DNA of 64,000 bases from Chloroflexota bacterium (GCA_023459215.1 JAEWVF010000051.1:22002-86001); one strand, 5' to 3'. Shown: positions 15,101-24,048, numbered from the stretch's first letter. Notes: generated by a model from the letters alone, not told the origin. Numbers and translations: made by a program.

Positions 15101-17265
15101 GACTCGCTATCAGCCGGGATTAAGTCACGGAGCAGGACGCGGCGGCGGGTGTCACGCCCGTCGGTGCTGTCGTCAAGGCGGGTCAGGCGCAGGAAAATAT
15201 CGCGCAGGCGTTCTTTCTCGAATTCCGAACAGCGCGCGAAGACCGCCTCGGCGGTCGAGGCAATCGCCTGTTTCACGCCGCCGAAGGCGCGGTACTCCTC
15301 GGCGCGCAGCCAGCGCCCGTGCCGGCGCGTCCACAGCGTCCACAGGGCATGCTGCAAGAGCGGCATCGCGCCCGGCTCGCCCGACACATCGTCGAGCATC
15401 TGCTGGCTCAGGTCGGACTCAAAGCGCAGCCCGGCGCACCCGGCCTGGCCCTCCATCGCCCGGCGCAGTTCGGTCTCGTCCATCGGGGGGATGATTTCTT
15501 GATGGTTCTGGACTTCATCCTTGAGCGACTTGAAGGGGGCCACCTCGCCGAGGAAGTCGGCCCGCAGGGTGATGACCACCCGCAGCCGTTGTGACTGTTC
15601 CAACAGGCGGGAGATAAATTCCGAACGCTGCTCCCGCACTGAAAGGGTGAACAGTTCCTCGAACTGGTCGACTACCAAAAGACCCTCACCCCTAACCCCT
15701 CTCCCGGTGGGAGAGGGGAACTGTTGGATGGCTTTCTCCAACTCTGATAACGGTTCCGGGCCGGGGCGGAAAATGGCATAGGGAACGTTAAGTGCGGGGA
15801 TCAGCCCGGCCATCACCAGCGATGATTTGCCCGAGCCGGAGGCTCCCAGGACGGCCAGAAAGTTGTGCTCGTTCAGTTTTTGGACGAGTTTCCTGGTCAG
15901 CGTCTCGCGGCCAAAGAAATAGGCGGCATCATCCGGGCGGAAGGATTCCAGGCCGCGGAAGGGCGAGCGCGAGTCGTAGGCGGGCGGGGTCTGTCCCAGG
16001 CACAGGGCGTTGAAGGACAGGTCGAGCGCTTCCAGGCTCAGGCTGTTGAGTTGATCGAGGGTCGCTTTGCGCTCCGCGCGGCTGGATTCCGATAGGGATT
16101 TGGAATCCGCTCCCAGCGTGGAACGCAGGCGGCGGGTGAGCGCGTCGCGCAAACTGTCCATGACGGGAGCGCGCTCAAGCAGAGATTCCGCTAATTTATC
16201 GAGACCAAATTCCAGTTCTTTCTCCGTTAAAGCGCGTTCGGAATTGTCGTCAAAGAGCGGGCGGTCGCCCAGGCGGCTGAAAATGGCGGGGACGGTCAGG
16301 TCGTGCGCGCCTTGCAGCCCGGCGAGAGACTGGGCCAGGGCCAAGTCGGGCTGTCCGTGCTGGTGGAGATGGGCGTAAAAGGGGGCAGCGATGGCCCCGG
16401 CGGTGGCAATGCTGACGCGGTCGGTCATGGCGAGCACGGCGGGCAGGCCGAGTTCGCGGACGAGCCGCCCGGCGAGCGAGCCGAGGCCGTTTTGGGGCAG
16501 GGCGCTCTCGCAGGCCGTGATGAAGGCGAAGTGCGGCAGGTGGGCCAGGCTGGACAGATGGTTGAGCAGGTCAGTGGTGGGAGTGGGGGTACGCCTTTCG
16601 TCCTTGGGGAAGTACAGGATGGTTTCCCCGTTCTGATTGACCGCGCCGTGACAGACGAGGTGCAGGAAAGTGTAGGGCGTGGCGGTTAGTTTGTCACACA
16701 GGGCGTCGAGGCTGGAATGTTCGAGGATATCGCAGGGGATGTCACCGAGCGCCGATTGAATGCTGGCAATCGTGGCGGGGACATCGAAGGGGGCGAGTTT
16801 GTAGTCGCCGGAGAGCGATTCTGGCCCGGCGACGAGGACGAGGGCGCGCAGATCGCGGCGTCCGATGGCGGGGAAGTGGGCCGAGGCGGGCGAGGGGATG
16901 GAGAGCGAGAAGGGCGTGTTCTGCTGGCTGGCGAGGCAGCGCCAGCGGCCATCGAAGGGGGCGGCCAGGCGGTGCCAGTCGAGGGCGCGCAGGTCGGGGG
17001 CTTCGATGGAGAGCAGCACCCGCAGGGGTTCGCCGCCGGAAAGCCCTTCGCGGAAGGTGTCGCGGATTTCGTCCACGAACAGGGCCTGGCCGAGGGCGGT
17101 GCCGTAGGCGAGCGGGTCGTATTGCAGTTCTGCGAGAGCCGCAACATCGAGATTGAGCGTCCCTTCGCGGCGCAGGGGCAGGAATCCGCCCAAGCGGGTC
17201 AGGGAAGCGGCTGCCGGGTAGCCGCTGTCAGTTTGGCGTTGGAGGGTCAGTTCGAGGGTGTTCAT
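12139..17265 (-). CDS. CHAT protease - nSTAND NTPase - transmembrane - WD40 protein
   Basis: A 1,708-residue protein. Domains in order: CHAT caspase-like protease (about 80-340) with catalytic His206 (HLVCHG) and Cys252 (TACESA); nSTAND NTPase (about 435-800) with Walker A GASGSGKSS (474-482) and Walker B LLVVDQFEELF; a membrane helix near 870-890 (ITGISAALTIIMAVLAGWGW); an Ala-rich coiled segment; then 16 WD40 blades to near the end and a Pro/Thr tail. Five blades carry a GGC-x(7-11)-C-x-Q-G loop. A dispersed repeat encodes residues about 517-528 between Walker A and B. The start directly abuts the stop of the upstream trypsin-NACHT gene (TAAATG). Likely a signal-gated protease; a defence or cell-suicide role is inferred from the STAND/CHAT families. 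Confidence 0.93.
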   Translation of the reverse strand: MNTLELTLQRQTDSGYPAAASLTRLGGFLPLRREGTLNLDVAALAELQYDPLAYGTALGQALFVDEIRDTFREGLSGGEPLRVLLSIEAPDLRALDWHRLAAPFDGRWRCLASQQNTPFSLSIPSPASAHFPAIGRRDLRALVLVAGPESLSGDYKLAPFDVPATIASIQSALGDIPCDILEHSSLDALCDKLTATPYTFLHLVCHGAVNQNGETILYFPKDERRTPTPTTDLLNHLSSLAHLPHFAFITACESALPQNGLGSLAGRLVRELGLPAVLAMTDRVSIATAGAIAAPFYAHLHQHGQPDLALAQSLAGLQGAHDLTVPAIFSRLGDRPLFDDNSERALTEKELEFGLDKLAESLLERAPVMDSLRDALTRRLRSTLGADSKSLSESSRAERKATLDQLNSLSLEALDLSFNALCLGQTPPAYDSRSPFRGLESFRPDDAAYFFGRETLTRKLVQKLNEHNFLAVLGASGSGKSSLVMAGLIPALNVPYAIFRPGPEPLSELEKAIQQFPSPTGRGVRGEGLLVVDQFEELFTLSVREQRSEFISRLLEQSQRLRVVITLRADFLGEVAPFKSLKDEVQNHQEIIPPMDETELRRAMEGQAGCAGLRFESDLSQQMLDDVSGEPGAMPLLQHALWTLWTRRHGRWLRAEEYRAFGGVKQAIASTAEAVFARCSEFEKERLRDIFLRLTRLDDSTDGRDTRRRVLLRDLIPADSESAATTLLIKQLADARLVVVTGDEVEVAHEALIRHWERLRAWLNDDRDNLRLREGISDDARRWDNAHRDESLLNHRGARLELALAMSKNPRYRLNPIEQAYLNGCIGLREMEKAAAAKRRRYAITGISAALTIIMAVLAGWGWTSSENSKELGYQVATASAAKATAVGEANARATAQANAEEQRDIALARQLSAQAQNILSVKNSKQLTAVLLAIQSMRKFPTHESAQILQSNTLIHPIASMMKDTDITSISFSPDGRYVVSGGCAKLESGVCVQGIARVWDVTTGQVLANMPHDFYVYSVAFSSDSKYVVSGGGTTVCVWEAVSGKKSVCMSHDSYVDTVAFSPDGQHVLSGSEDHSARVWDVATGKETARMTHDGYISSVAFSPDGKLAISGGWDKTARVWETATGKEISRMVHGAHVYFVIFSPDGKFVASGGCDEFEGAITACGQSNVKVWNALTGKEIISIKHDNAIYSVAFSADGRLLVSGCGDNTVRVWGIDTGNELARFVHDDQVKSVAFSSDSKHVVSGSADGTARVWNIATKKEVIRVTHGKGVSAVAISADGKFVASGGCDQGPSLSCTQGSAYVWKLEAQEKMPQSSHAERVRSVAVSSDGKYVVSGGCEKRNAYDDCAQGSVRIWDVANKAEITQMVHNGGVESVAFSPDGKYVVSGSEDKTARVWEADTGNEIARVTHDGIVSSVAFSLNGKYVVSGGADGAVRVWNAFTGKEIVRMRHDTSVSSVAFSPNGKYVISGSLDNTARVWDAITGEEINRVTHNNMVNIVAFSPDGVYAASGSVDRYVKIWDALTGKEIANFLHNGVVRSIAFSPNSKYLVSGSMDNTARVWEINTGKEVARMTHDSYVQSVAFSSDSQYVVSGGCEYQIGNQPCLQGSARVWDISSGQEIARILHDSYVYSVAFDPYDQYVVSGGNDGIVHIWQWRPEDLITDACSRVTRNLTRSEWKQYIGDALPYQAVCSNLPIEPEPTATPTP
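15683..15718 (-). repeat. Dispersed CCCTCACCCCTAACCCCTCTCCC-type repeat within the STAND domain
   Basis: A 36-base palindromic element (CCCCTCTCCC / GGGAGAGGGG core) read in frame as SPTGRGVRGEG between Walker A and Walker B of the nSTAND domain. The same peptide is a familiar in-frame insert in other bacterial genes. The frame is kept. Confidence 0.75.
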
Positions 17266-20200
17266 TTAGGGCCACCAGGTGGTTACATCGCAGACGGCCT
17301 GGTAGATTTCGCCTGGGGTTTCGGGAGTACCAAGGTGGATGATGGCGGGCATAAGGGTGGCAAGGTCATTAAATAAGTCACTACGAGTATTGGCAGATAG
17401 CTCAGATAGTGTAATTTCTACTGGTTTATAGCTTTTTGGAGCGGGTGATTTTATTAGCTGCAAAGCCAGGTTTTCCCAAAATTGATACCTTGATTCTTCA
17501 TCCGCAACCAATAGAGTCATTTGCATAGCATCATCTAGAACTTCCGGGAAAAAAACTACCAAACCATTCAACAAACAGGCCTTTGGCCATATATATTCGG
17601 CTGGAATTGTCTGCAATTCCTCAAACACTTTTTTCGGAAATTGCTGGACTAATTTACTCATTACCCGGGCACGATTCGACTCATCTTTAATACCTTGACC
17701 GATTTGGAATACTTGTCCAATATTTTTTTCCGGTATACGTTGAGCCAATATGCATAATGCTTCTACTCGCATCCCATTTCCAAAAATGTCAACGTTAGGA
17801 TTGATTGTGCGGGCAATTTCCAGTAATTGATCCAGTTCTTGTTCTGGCATGAATTTTGCCAATACAGCTAATACCTCGGCGCGATCATCGCTATTTATAG
17901 ACGGCATAAATATAAGAATTTGTTTTATGGCCGCTTCTTGTTGCTGCCGGGACAGTCTTCTTGGGAATCTGAAACGGGATGGCATGAGTAAATTTAAAGA
18001 ATCCAATATCTGGATAAAGAAGGTATCCTCAATTGTGGGCTGTTTTTCGGACAATAAACTAATTGCCAATTCTTTCATAATGTAAGCGCTACGGTAGGAA
18101 TGATAGCCTTCATCATTCAACGTTCCGATCGCCCCCATAATTTTGGTGATCACTTCTGGCCAATGCTGCACGAAGCCGCAAAGTGCTAAGGCCCGAGAAC
18201 TTGTCTCTTGTATCGAAAAGGCGATCTGGAGTGCGTCTCCTGTTTCTTTTTGGGAAAGCCTTTTCGCCAGACGATTTAGTATTATTGCTCGATCATTGTC
18301 ATCTCGAAATTGACAAACTGCTCTCAAGATTAGGTGGAGCTCTTTTTGGGGCATCTTGTGCGCTAGTTCGCTCAACACCTTTGCGCGCTGGTTCTCATTT
18401 TGGATCAACTGCGATAACTTGAATATGATTTGGAGATCATTTGTGGGTAAATATTGTGCCAGGATAGGTAATTCCTGAGCCAGATCATATTCGTCACGTT
18501 CTTGCTCAGCGAGCGAGACAATTTTCCCTAAAAACTCTTTAGGAATTAGTGGTATTAACTCGGCAATCACTTTTGTTCTTGAATAACTATCGCCGATTCC
18601 TTGGGCAATAGCTATCGCTTTAAGGCTAGCTTGATGGATGTATTTGGCCATTGATCCGAAAAATCTAGCTTGACGGCTTTCGTCTCGTATCATCCAGCGA
18701 GTTGCCATAAGCTCACCCGCAATTTCAGGCATCCGTTGAGAAAGGGTGCATAATACCTTGGTGCGATCAACTTCAGATTGGAGCGCACGCGCTTCAAGTA
18801 ATATTCTTGGAAGTTCACTTTCTGGCAATCGGTGTACCAAGCTATTCAAGGCATTTGCTCGGTCATAATCAAACTCCAGTTTCAATGCAGCATTTACAAC
18901 TTGTACCAACATTTCGTCTGGGCAATGCTGTCCCAACTCATTCAACAAGTATGGGTGATAAAACCCCGTTTCCGCTAATGTTTCAGTGAGCGCATCATTT
19001 GCTAAGTTAGGCATGCGCTGGATCAATGCAATCAGAAGAAATTTGTAGGATGAATATGGCGTTTTGCGTATCAAGGTTACGACTAGCTCAAGTTTTTCTT
19101 CTGGTAGGTTCTGCGCGAATTTACTGATTTTTTCTATAAATTCAGAAATCGTATCTCGCTTTGGAGAAGCGGATGCAATAATTTTTAATGCCTTGTCAAG
19201 CAGTTCGGGAAGGTTTTCTGCCATATCCAACAATAGATAGTCATCAAAATTTGGTACTTTTTGCACAGCAGCCAGGGCTTCCGCTTTGATATCTGGCCGA
19301 TTTGGCGCCAGTGAACTCAACAAATATGCACGCGATATTTCACCTTCCATAGCCCGCGCATTGGCTAATATCTGATCAACCTTCTTGTCGGGTAATCGCG
19401 CTACCAGTACCCCTAATACTCTTGAGCGTTCCATCTCTTCCAATGGCTCTGCCGCATCCAGAATTACTTCAAGGGATGTATCCGGTAATCGCTTTGCCAG
19501 GGCAATTAAAACTTCTGCTTGGGCTTTCTTATTCCAGGAAATGGCAATGGCATCCTGAATTAAATTTTTATCTACCTTGTGCAACCTTTCGATAACCTTA
19601 ATTAATGCTTCTGCGCGATATGCTTCATCCTTGATAGCGCGAGCAATCTTCAACGCATCGGGCATGTGTTCTTCGCTTATGTAGGGCAGTAAGGTAATCA
19701 GCGCCTGCGATTGTTGGTATGATTTTGGTATTTGACGGATAAATGTAAAAATCTGCGGCAAAGCCCACTTGCCTGAAATGATCAAGACTGGAATGAGATC
19801 AACTGGAATAACTCCGGAAATACTGTGCAGGCTGGCTTCGATCAGCGCGCAACGAACCTGATAACCTAAATGCCTGGCATAGCCAAATTTTGCCACAGAT
19901 TGCCTGTCTTCTATCTGGCATCGCTGTCTGACTCGCTCAATATCTTGTCTGTATCCACTCTGTCCCCCATAAAGACTTTCGAACTCAACCCATGCTTGTG
20001 CCCAAAAATGGTATTCCACAAGCGGAAGAAATTTTTCAACAGGCTGATTTGTTCTCACCAAGTGCGTAGTGTAATTTAGCAGCACATACGCAGGAATTTT
20101 GTGCGTTTTTTTAGGATCATGGTTACCCTTGACAAATCCTTGCACGATTTCTTCACCCCAATGTAAAAAAAGTTCATCCATCCGGGCTTGTTCGTTGGGG

Positions 20201-21933
20201 GTTATTTCATCCCAGAAATATTGTCCTAATTTGGGGTGGCTAAAGGTATAGCCCTGGATCTGGTTGTCGCCAATGATGAAACGTTGCAAAACATCCAACG
20301 CATCAACGATGTAGTCGGATTCTAGTTCTGGCTCCAGTGCCAGGAAATCATCCCTGAAGAGCGGCCCCAGCGCCCCGGCCAGTAAGTTACGCACGGCGCG
20401 GACATGCTTTTCCAGCCAGGGTTTGTCTTTGCCCCACAGTTTTTTCTGGTCATCCCACCAGCGGTCAAAGTAACCTTTGTAGCCGGGCTGGATACCTGCC
20501 AGGTTTTCGGGTTTCAGGCGGGTAACTTCTTCTCCCTTTGCCCACAGGTCGCCCACGTACAATCCTACCAGCAGCGGGTCTCCTGCGCTCAAACGGTACA
20601 ACTCGGCCACAATGTCCACCTGGCGGCTGAGTTCATCCAGCGGGCAGCCCATCTTGAGCAGCACATCTGCCACCCCGGCGCGGTCGAGCGGGGTTAGGGA
20701 TGGTGCAGATGCCAGCCCATTGCGCTCCCAGTTTAGCCGCCTTAGCCAGGGGGTCGAATTCGCGTCCCCAGCCAGGAAACGGGCCGAGACGACCACGCGC
20801 ACCCCGGCGGGCAGTTCGCCGGGCATGAAATCTGCCCCAGCCTGCCAGTCAGCGGCTTCATCCAGACCGTCCAGCACCACCAGCAGGGTCCGCCCGTTGG
20901 CGAGCGGCTTGGAGAGATAATCGGCTACCAGTCCGCGATAAACGGCGGTGGAAGTCTCCGGGCTGGCGGGGATATCGTCGCCGTGCAGGTAAGCCAGCCG
21001 CGCGGCCAGGGCGGCGTAAAAGATGCGCTCCATGTTGGTGCCAAAGCGGATGGAAACCGGCACAAAGGCCAGTGCTAAATCTTCTCGTGCTTTCAAGCTG
21101 TCCAGCCAGCGGACGAGCAGGGCAGATTTGCCGCGTCCCGCCGGGGCGGCCAGCAGGAGGTAGGGGGGCGTCTCCGCCAGCCAGGTGTTGAGCATTTTAA
21201 GCGCGTCATCGCGTCCGCCAAAGGGGACGGGGTGCGAGTCCGTACCGAGGTATTCGGTCAGGAAGTTCTGGATGCGCTGGTCGTAGTCGTAGGGCAGCAG
21301 GTTGATGCCCTCGACAATGGGGTTGCGGCGGGGTAGGATTGGAGTCGGCGGTTTGAGTTGGGGGCAGACCTGCCAGATGGTTTCAGCGGGAATTGCAAAG
21401 GTTGTTTCTGCATTACGGCCGGCGCCGGTATGCCCCTTTTTGATCATCCCTACTACCACACCACGCTGGTCATCATAAATTGGTGCGCCACTGTGGCCGT
21501 GATTAGCTTCGTGCATCCGAAACTGGATGAAATTCCCCTCTTGCTTGAGCGTGATGAAAGTCCCCAGCCCGCCAATCCCTTGCTCCTCGCCGGCGATGGC
21601 GTAGCCAAAGGTGTACAGGTCGTTTTTCAGCCGGCTCTCGCTTGCGCGTCCCATCCGCAGCGGGAAAACGCCCTCCGGCACATCGTCCACTTGCAAGATG
21701 GCGATGTCGGTCGAGTCATCAGGCCGCCAGTATTCGGGCAGCACATGAGCGCTTGTCGATGTACTTTTGCCGGTGAAGCGGATATCAATCGTATCCCCCG
21801 CGCCAGCTCCCAAGATTTTGACCACATGCGCACAGGTCACGGCAAGATTCTTTGAGACGAGGAATCCTGTCCCAACCGTTTCGCCGGTGGGTTTTAGGAT
21901 GCGCAGAGTGGATGCTTCGATGGGGTGTGGCAT
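17266..21933 (-). CDS. Trypsin-like protease - NACHT/STAND NTPase - helical repeat protein
   Basis: A 1,555-residue protein. Residues 1-190 are a trypsin-like serine protease with the full triad: His36 (AVTCAHVV), Asp76 (TDIAIL) and Ser148 (NHGHSGAP). No signal peptide is seen, so it should act in the cytoplasm. A NACHT-type NTPase follows, with Walker A APAGRGKSA (Lys269) and Walker B LLVVLDGLDEAAD, then a winged-helix-like region. From about 640 to the end there are many 35-40 residue helical repeats built around RLP...L..IL..A..., typical of a ligand-binding superhelix. GGGGAG lies 8 bases before the ATG. It is the first gene of a two-gene operon with the CHAT protein. By analogy to STAND sensors, ligand binding would trigger oligomerisation and proteolysis. 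Confidence 0.92.
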   Translation of the reverse strand: MPHPIEASTLRILKPTGETVGTGFLVSKNLAVTCAHVVKILGAGAGDTIDIRFTGKSTSTSAHVLPEYWRPDDSTDIAILQVDDVPEGVFPLRMGRASESRLKNDLYTFGYAIAGEEQGIGGLGTFITLKQEGNFIQFRMHEANHGHSGAPIYDDQRGVVVGMIKKGHTGAGRNAETTFAIPAETIWQVCPQLKPPTPILPRRNPIVEGINLLPYDYDQRIQNFLTEYLGTDSHPVPFGGRDDALKMLNTWLAETPPYLLLAAPAGRGKSALLVRWLDSLKAREDLALAFVPVSIRFGTNMERIFYAALAARLAYLHGDDIPASPETSTAVYRGLVADYLSKPLANGRTLLVVLDGLDEAADWQAGADFMPGELPAGVRVVVSARFLAGDANSTPWLRRLNWERNGLASAPSLTPLDRAGVADVLLKMGCPLDELSRQVDIVAELYRLSAGDPLLVGLYVGDLWAKGEEVTRLKPENLAGIQPGYKGYFDRWWDDQKKLWGKDKPWLEKHVRAVRNLLAGALGPLFRDDFLALEPELESDYIVDALDVLQRFIIGDNQIQGYTFSHPKLGQYFWDEITPNEQARMDELFLHWGEEIVQGFVKGNHDPKKTHKIPAYVLLNYTTHLVRTNQPVEKFLPLVEYHFWAQAWVEFESLYGGQSGYRQDIERVRQRCQIEDRQSVAKFGYARHLGYQVRCALIEASLHSISGVIPVDLIPVLIISGKWALPQIFTFIRQIPKSYQQSQALITLLPYISEEHMPDALKIARAIKDEAYRAEALIKVIERLHKVDKNLIQDAIAISWNKKAQAEVLIALAKRLPDTSLEVILDAAEPLEEMERSRVLGVLVARLPDKKVDQILANARAMEGEISRAYLLSSLAPNRPDIKAEALAAVQKVPNFDDYLLLDMAENLPELLDKALKIIASASPKRDTISEFIEKISKFAQNLPEEKLELVVTLIRKTPYSSYKFLLIALIQRMPNLANDALTETLAETGFYHPYLLNELGQHCPDEMLVQVVNAALKLEFDYDRANALNSLVHRLPESELPRILLEARALQSEVDRTKVLCTLSQRMPEIAGELMATRWMIRDESRQARFFGSMAKYIHQASLKAIAIAQGIGDSYSRTKVIAELIPLIPKEFLGKIVSLAEQERDEYDLAQELPILAQYLPTNDLQIIFKLSQLIQNENQRAKVLSELAHKMPQKELHLILRAVCQFRDDNDRAIILNRLAKRLSQKETGDALQIAFSIQETSSRALALCGFVQHWPEVITKIMGAIGTLNDEGYHSYRSAYIMKELAISLLSEKQPTIEDTFFIQILDSLNLLMPSRFRFPRRLSRQQQEAAIKQILIFMPSINSDDRAEVLAVLAKFMPEQELDQLLEIARTINPNVDIFGNGMRVEALCILAQRIPEKNIGQVFQIGQGIKDESNRARVMSKLVQQFPKKVFEELQTIPAEYIWPKACLLNGLVVFFPEVLDDAMQMTLLVADEESRYQFWENLALQLIKSPAPKSYKPVEITLSELSANTRSDLFNDLATLMPAIIHLGTPETPGEIYQAVCDVTTWWP

Positions 21934-22355
21934 GACGGGGTCTCCCCAGTGATTATAGTTAATAGTTTAGGATAAGGGAGAGAAAGAGTCAAATAGAGAA
22001 TGTCATAGAATAGGCATTTTTAGGCGATTGAACTCCAAAAACACCTTGATAACCTATTCAAGCCATAATATTAATTTCCAAGTTGCGATGGGAGCAAGAA
22101 GCCCATGCCAGAAAATATTTTTATTTTCTGCACTCAGGTCAGGTTTTCACCGTTGAACTGATAACACGATACTTACCCTGTCAGGCTGAAACCAAAGACC
22201 TTAATCTGTAAAGCATCCAAAGAGAAACGACTGACAGGATATTTTTCCTCCTTGTACTGACAACTCGGATGCTTTAGCCGTACCTGTTGCGGGTAAAAAT
22301 TGCACTTTTGTAGAGAAGGGATGCGCAATTTTCACCCGCAATGATGATGTAACCG
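21934..22355. other. Gene-free region rich in inverted repeats
   Basis: No coding frame is supported here. It contains three pairs of arms: a perfect small hairpin CAGAAAATA/TATTTTCTG (22109-22130); TAAAGCATCC (22209-22218) with GGATGCTTTA (22267-22276), nested with CCTGTCAG/CTGACAGG; and a 17-base pair of arms (22287-22303 and 22325-22341, one mismatch) with core GCGGGT.AAAATTGC. The last is the likely terminator of the convergence zone or a small mobile palindrome. The promoter of the STAND operon should lie near 21940-22000. Confidence 0.5.
22287..22341. repeat. 17-base inverted repeat upstream of the GH113-like gene's 3' end
   Basis: Arms of TTGCGGGTAAAAATTGC type pair with one mismatch across 21 bases, ending 14 bases before the stop of the minus-strand glycosidase gene. 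It is a possible terminator for the lipoprotein operon, although it has no T tract. Confidence 0.5.
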
Positions 22356-24035
22356 TTACTCTCCTCGTAAAACGACATTATCTACATAAATCCGCACTGG
22401 TTTGTTCTCCGTGTTCGCCCCGGGCCGGTCAATGCTGATAATCCCATAATGGCTGAGCAGAGGCCCAAAAACATCCAGGGGAATGCGAACATGCTGCCAG
22501 TTTCCCAGTTCGATTTTCCCGCCTTCAATAAACTGGCTTTGCAATAGCTCCACTTTGAACGGGGAAGACTGATAGGCTGTATCGCGCAGTGTTACGCCGA
22601 TGGTGTAGACTTTGGGTGTATCCTGTGGGTCAACATACAGGTCGAATTCAAGCCACTGGTATTTGCTCCAGTCCACATTGTCGTTGCGAAAATCGAGCGT
22701 CCAGAAGTAATACAGGCCAATGGCAATTGCATTGCCCTGCATGGCGATGTCCGATTGATCCAGGTCGATTTTTGCCGGGTCGCCATCGGGTGGGTAATTG
22801 GCCCAGGCAGGGTTGAGGCGGTTGTCGTAGATGACTTCTACGTTTGGTAAAACGCTTTCGGGGACAATCACCTGGGTGGGTGTTGGACGTGGTGCGGCCC
22901 CGTAAAAGGAGCGAATCACATCTTCTGCCGGTTTACCGATATAGGCGTTGTGCGTATTCCAGGGTTCTGCATAGTTCGATCCACCCTCGAAGGCATACCA
23001 GAAAATTCCCGCCAGCCAATCACGACCTTCGAAGGCCTTAAAAACAGCCTCGAATAGATCGGTTTGCTCTTGCAGGTCAATCTGGTTGGATGAATCCAGG
23101 TTGTTATAGTTTTGGGTCATGGTGTGGACACTCCAAAACCCAATTTCAGTGATGATGACTGGCCGATCCCATTTTAGTGAGAGGGCTTCCAGCCGATCCA
23201 CATAGGGGATAAATTCACGAGTTAATTGTTCAACTGTGGGGTCGGTCACGCCGGGCAGATCGAGGTAATAGGGATGAACGGCAATTGCATCCAATGCATC
23301 CCAAAACTGGACATCCTGCAGGGCAAATTCCTCGTCAAACGCCATGCTGATTTTACCGTGATACACCTGGCGGACTTGGGCAATCAGTTCACGCCACTCT
23401 TTTTCGCGCTTTGGTGTACTGTCCAGTTCGGAAACGATGACCAGGTAATCGGTCCCGGCTTTTTCAGCCAAGCGTGCCGCATCCAAAACTGTCTTGCCAT
23501 AGCTGGCAAACCATTCTGCCCACTGTTCTTCGTTGTACTTGTCTCCAATATCGCCAGCCCAATGGCCTTCGGGATCGTATGTGATAAGGTAATGCTCGCT
23601 CATCACCCGCAGGCCCAGGCTGTGGGCGGTTTCTACCAGGTGCAGGTACGCCGATTGGCTGAGCGTTTCCTGTGGTTTGCAATAGACTTTGGTATCGCGG
23701 ATGCTGTTCTGAAAGCAGGGGATGTGCAACCTGATCCAATTTGCCCCGGTTGGGACAACGATGTTTTCCAGTATCCAATCCGTTTCCGGCCGTTGGTCGC
23801 CGCCCCAACCCGCCGGGAAATAAACCAGGCCCTTCATAAACGCATCCTGGGGCGGGAGAGTGGCGGTTGGGATGGGCGTTGCCGAAGGGATTGCCGTTGG
23901 CGTGACTGTTGCCGATGGAGCCATCGTTTGAGATGGCGAAACGACTGGTGGTACCGTGGAGGTCAATGGAGTAGATGGTGAACAGGCGGTCAACAAGGCG
24001 AGAATAAGCAGCAGGCAAAGCGAATAATTTTTCAC
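22356..24035 (-). CDS. Lipoprotein glycoside hydrolase, GH113-like, with C-terminal CBM-like domain
   Basis: A 559-residue lipoprotein. GTG 24035 gives the signal KNYSLCLLLILALLTAC with a lipobox (LTAC), and AAAGGA lies upstream. A Thr/Pro linker follows, then a TIM-barrel (about 65-400): MKGLVYFPAGWGGD, WIRLHIPCFQ, then VSELDSTPKREKEWRELI and ITEIGFWSV. The last two resemble the acid/base and nucleophile regions of GH113 mannanase-type enzymes. After a PTPTQV linker comes a beta-sandwich domain (LNPAWANYPPDGD to VRIYVDNVVLRG) that looks like a carbohydrate-binding module. It overlaps the neighbouring lipoprotein's stop region and probably degrades surface glycans. The exact GH family is a by-eye call. 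Confidence 0.75.
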   Translation of the reverse strand: MKNYSLCLLLILALLTACSPSTPLTSTVPPVVSPSQTMAPSATVTPTAIPSATPIPTATLPPQDAFMKGLVYFPAGWGGDQRPETDWILENIVVPTGANWIRLHIPCFQNSIRDTKVYCKPQETLSQSAYLHLVETAHSLGLRVMSEHYLITYDPEGHWAGDIGDKYNEEQWAEWFASYGKTVLDAARLAEKAGTDYLVIVSELDSTPKREKEWRELIAQVRQVYHGKISMAFDEEFALQDVQFWDALDAIAVHPYYLDLPGVTDPTVEQLTREFIPYVDRLEALSLKWDRPVIITEIGFWSVHTMTQNYNNLDSSNQIDLQEQTDLFEAVFKAFEGRDWLAGIFWYAFEGGSNYAEPWNTHNAYIGKPAEDVIRSFYGAAPRPTPTQVIVPESVLPNVEVIYDNRLNPAWANYPPDGDPAKIDLDQSDIAMQGNAIAIGLYYFWTLDFRNDNVDWSKYQWLEFDLYVDPQDTPKVYTIGVTLRDTAYQSSPFKVELLQSQFIEGGKIELGNWQHVRIPLDVFGPLLSHYGIISIDRPGANTENKPVRIYVDNVVLRGE

Positions 24036-24048
24036 AATAGATTTCCTT

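Noticed and set aside
15000..17376. Long plus-strand frames across the CHAT-STAND gene
   Set aside because: They are GC-rich shadows; all family motifs read on the minus strand.
22150..22345. Riboswitch upstream of the glycosidase
   Set aside because: The region lies at the 3' end of the minus-strand glycosidase gene, not upstream of its start, and no known riboswitch core is recognisable.
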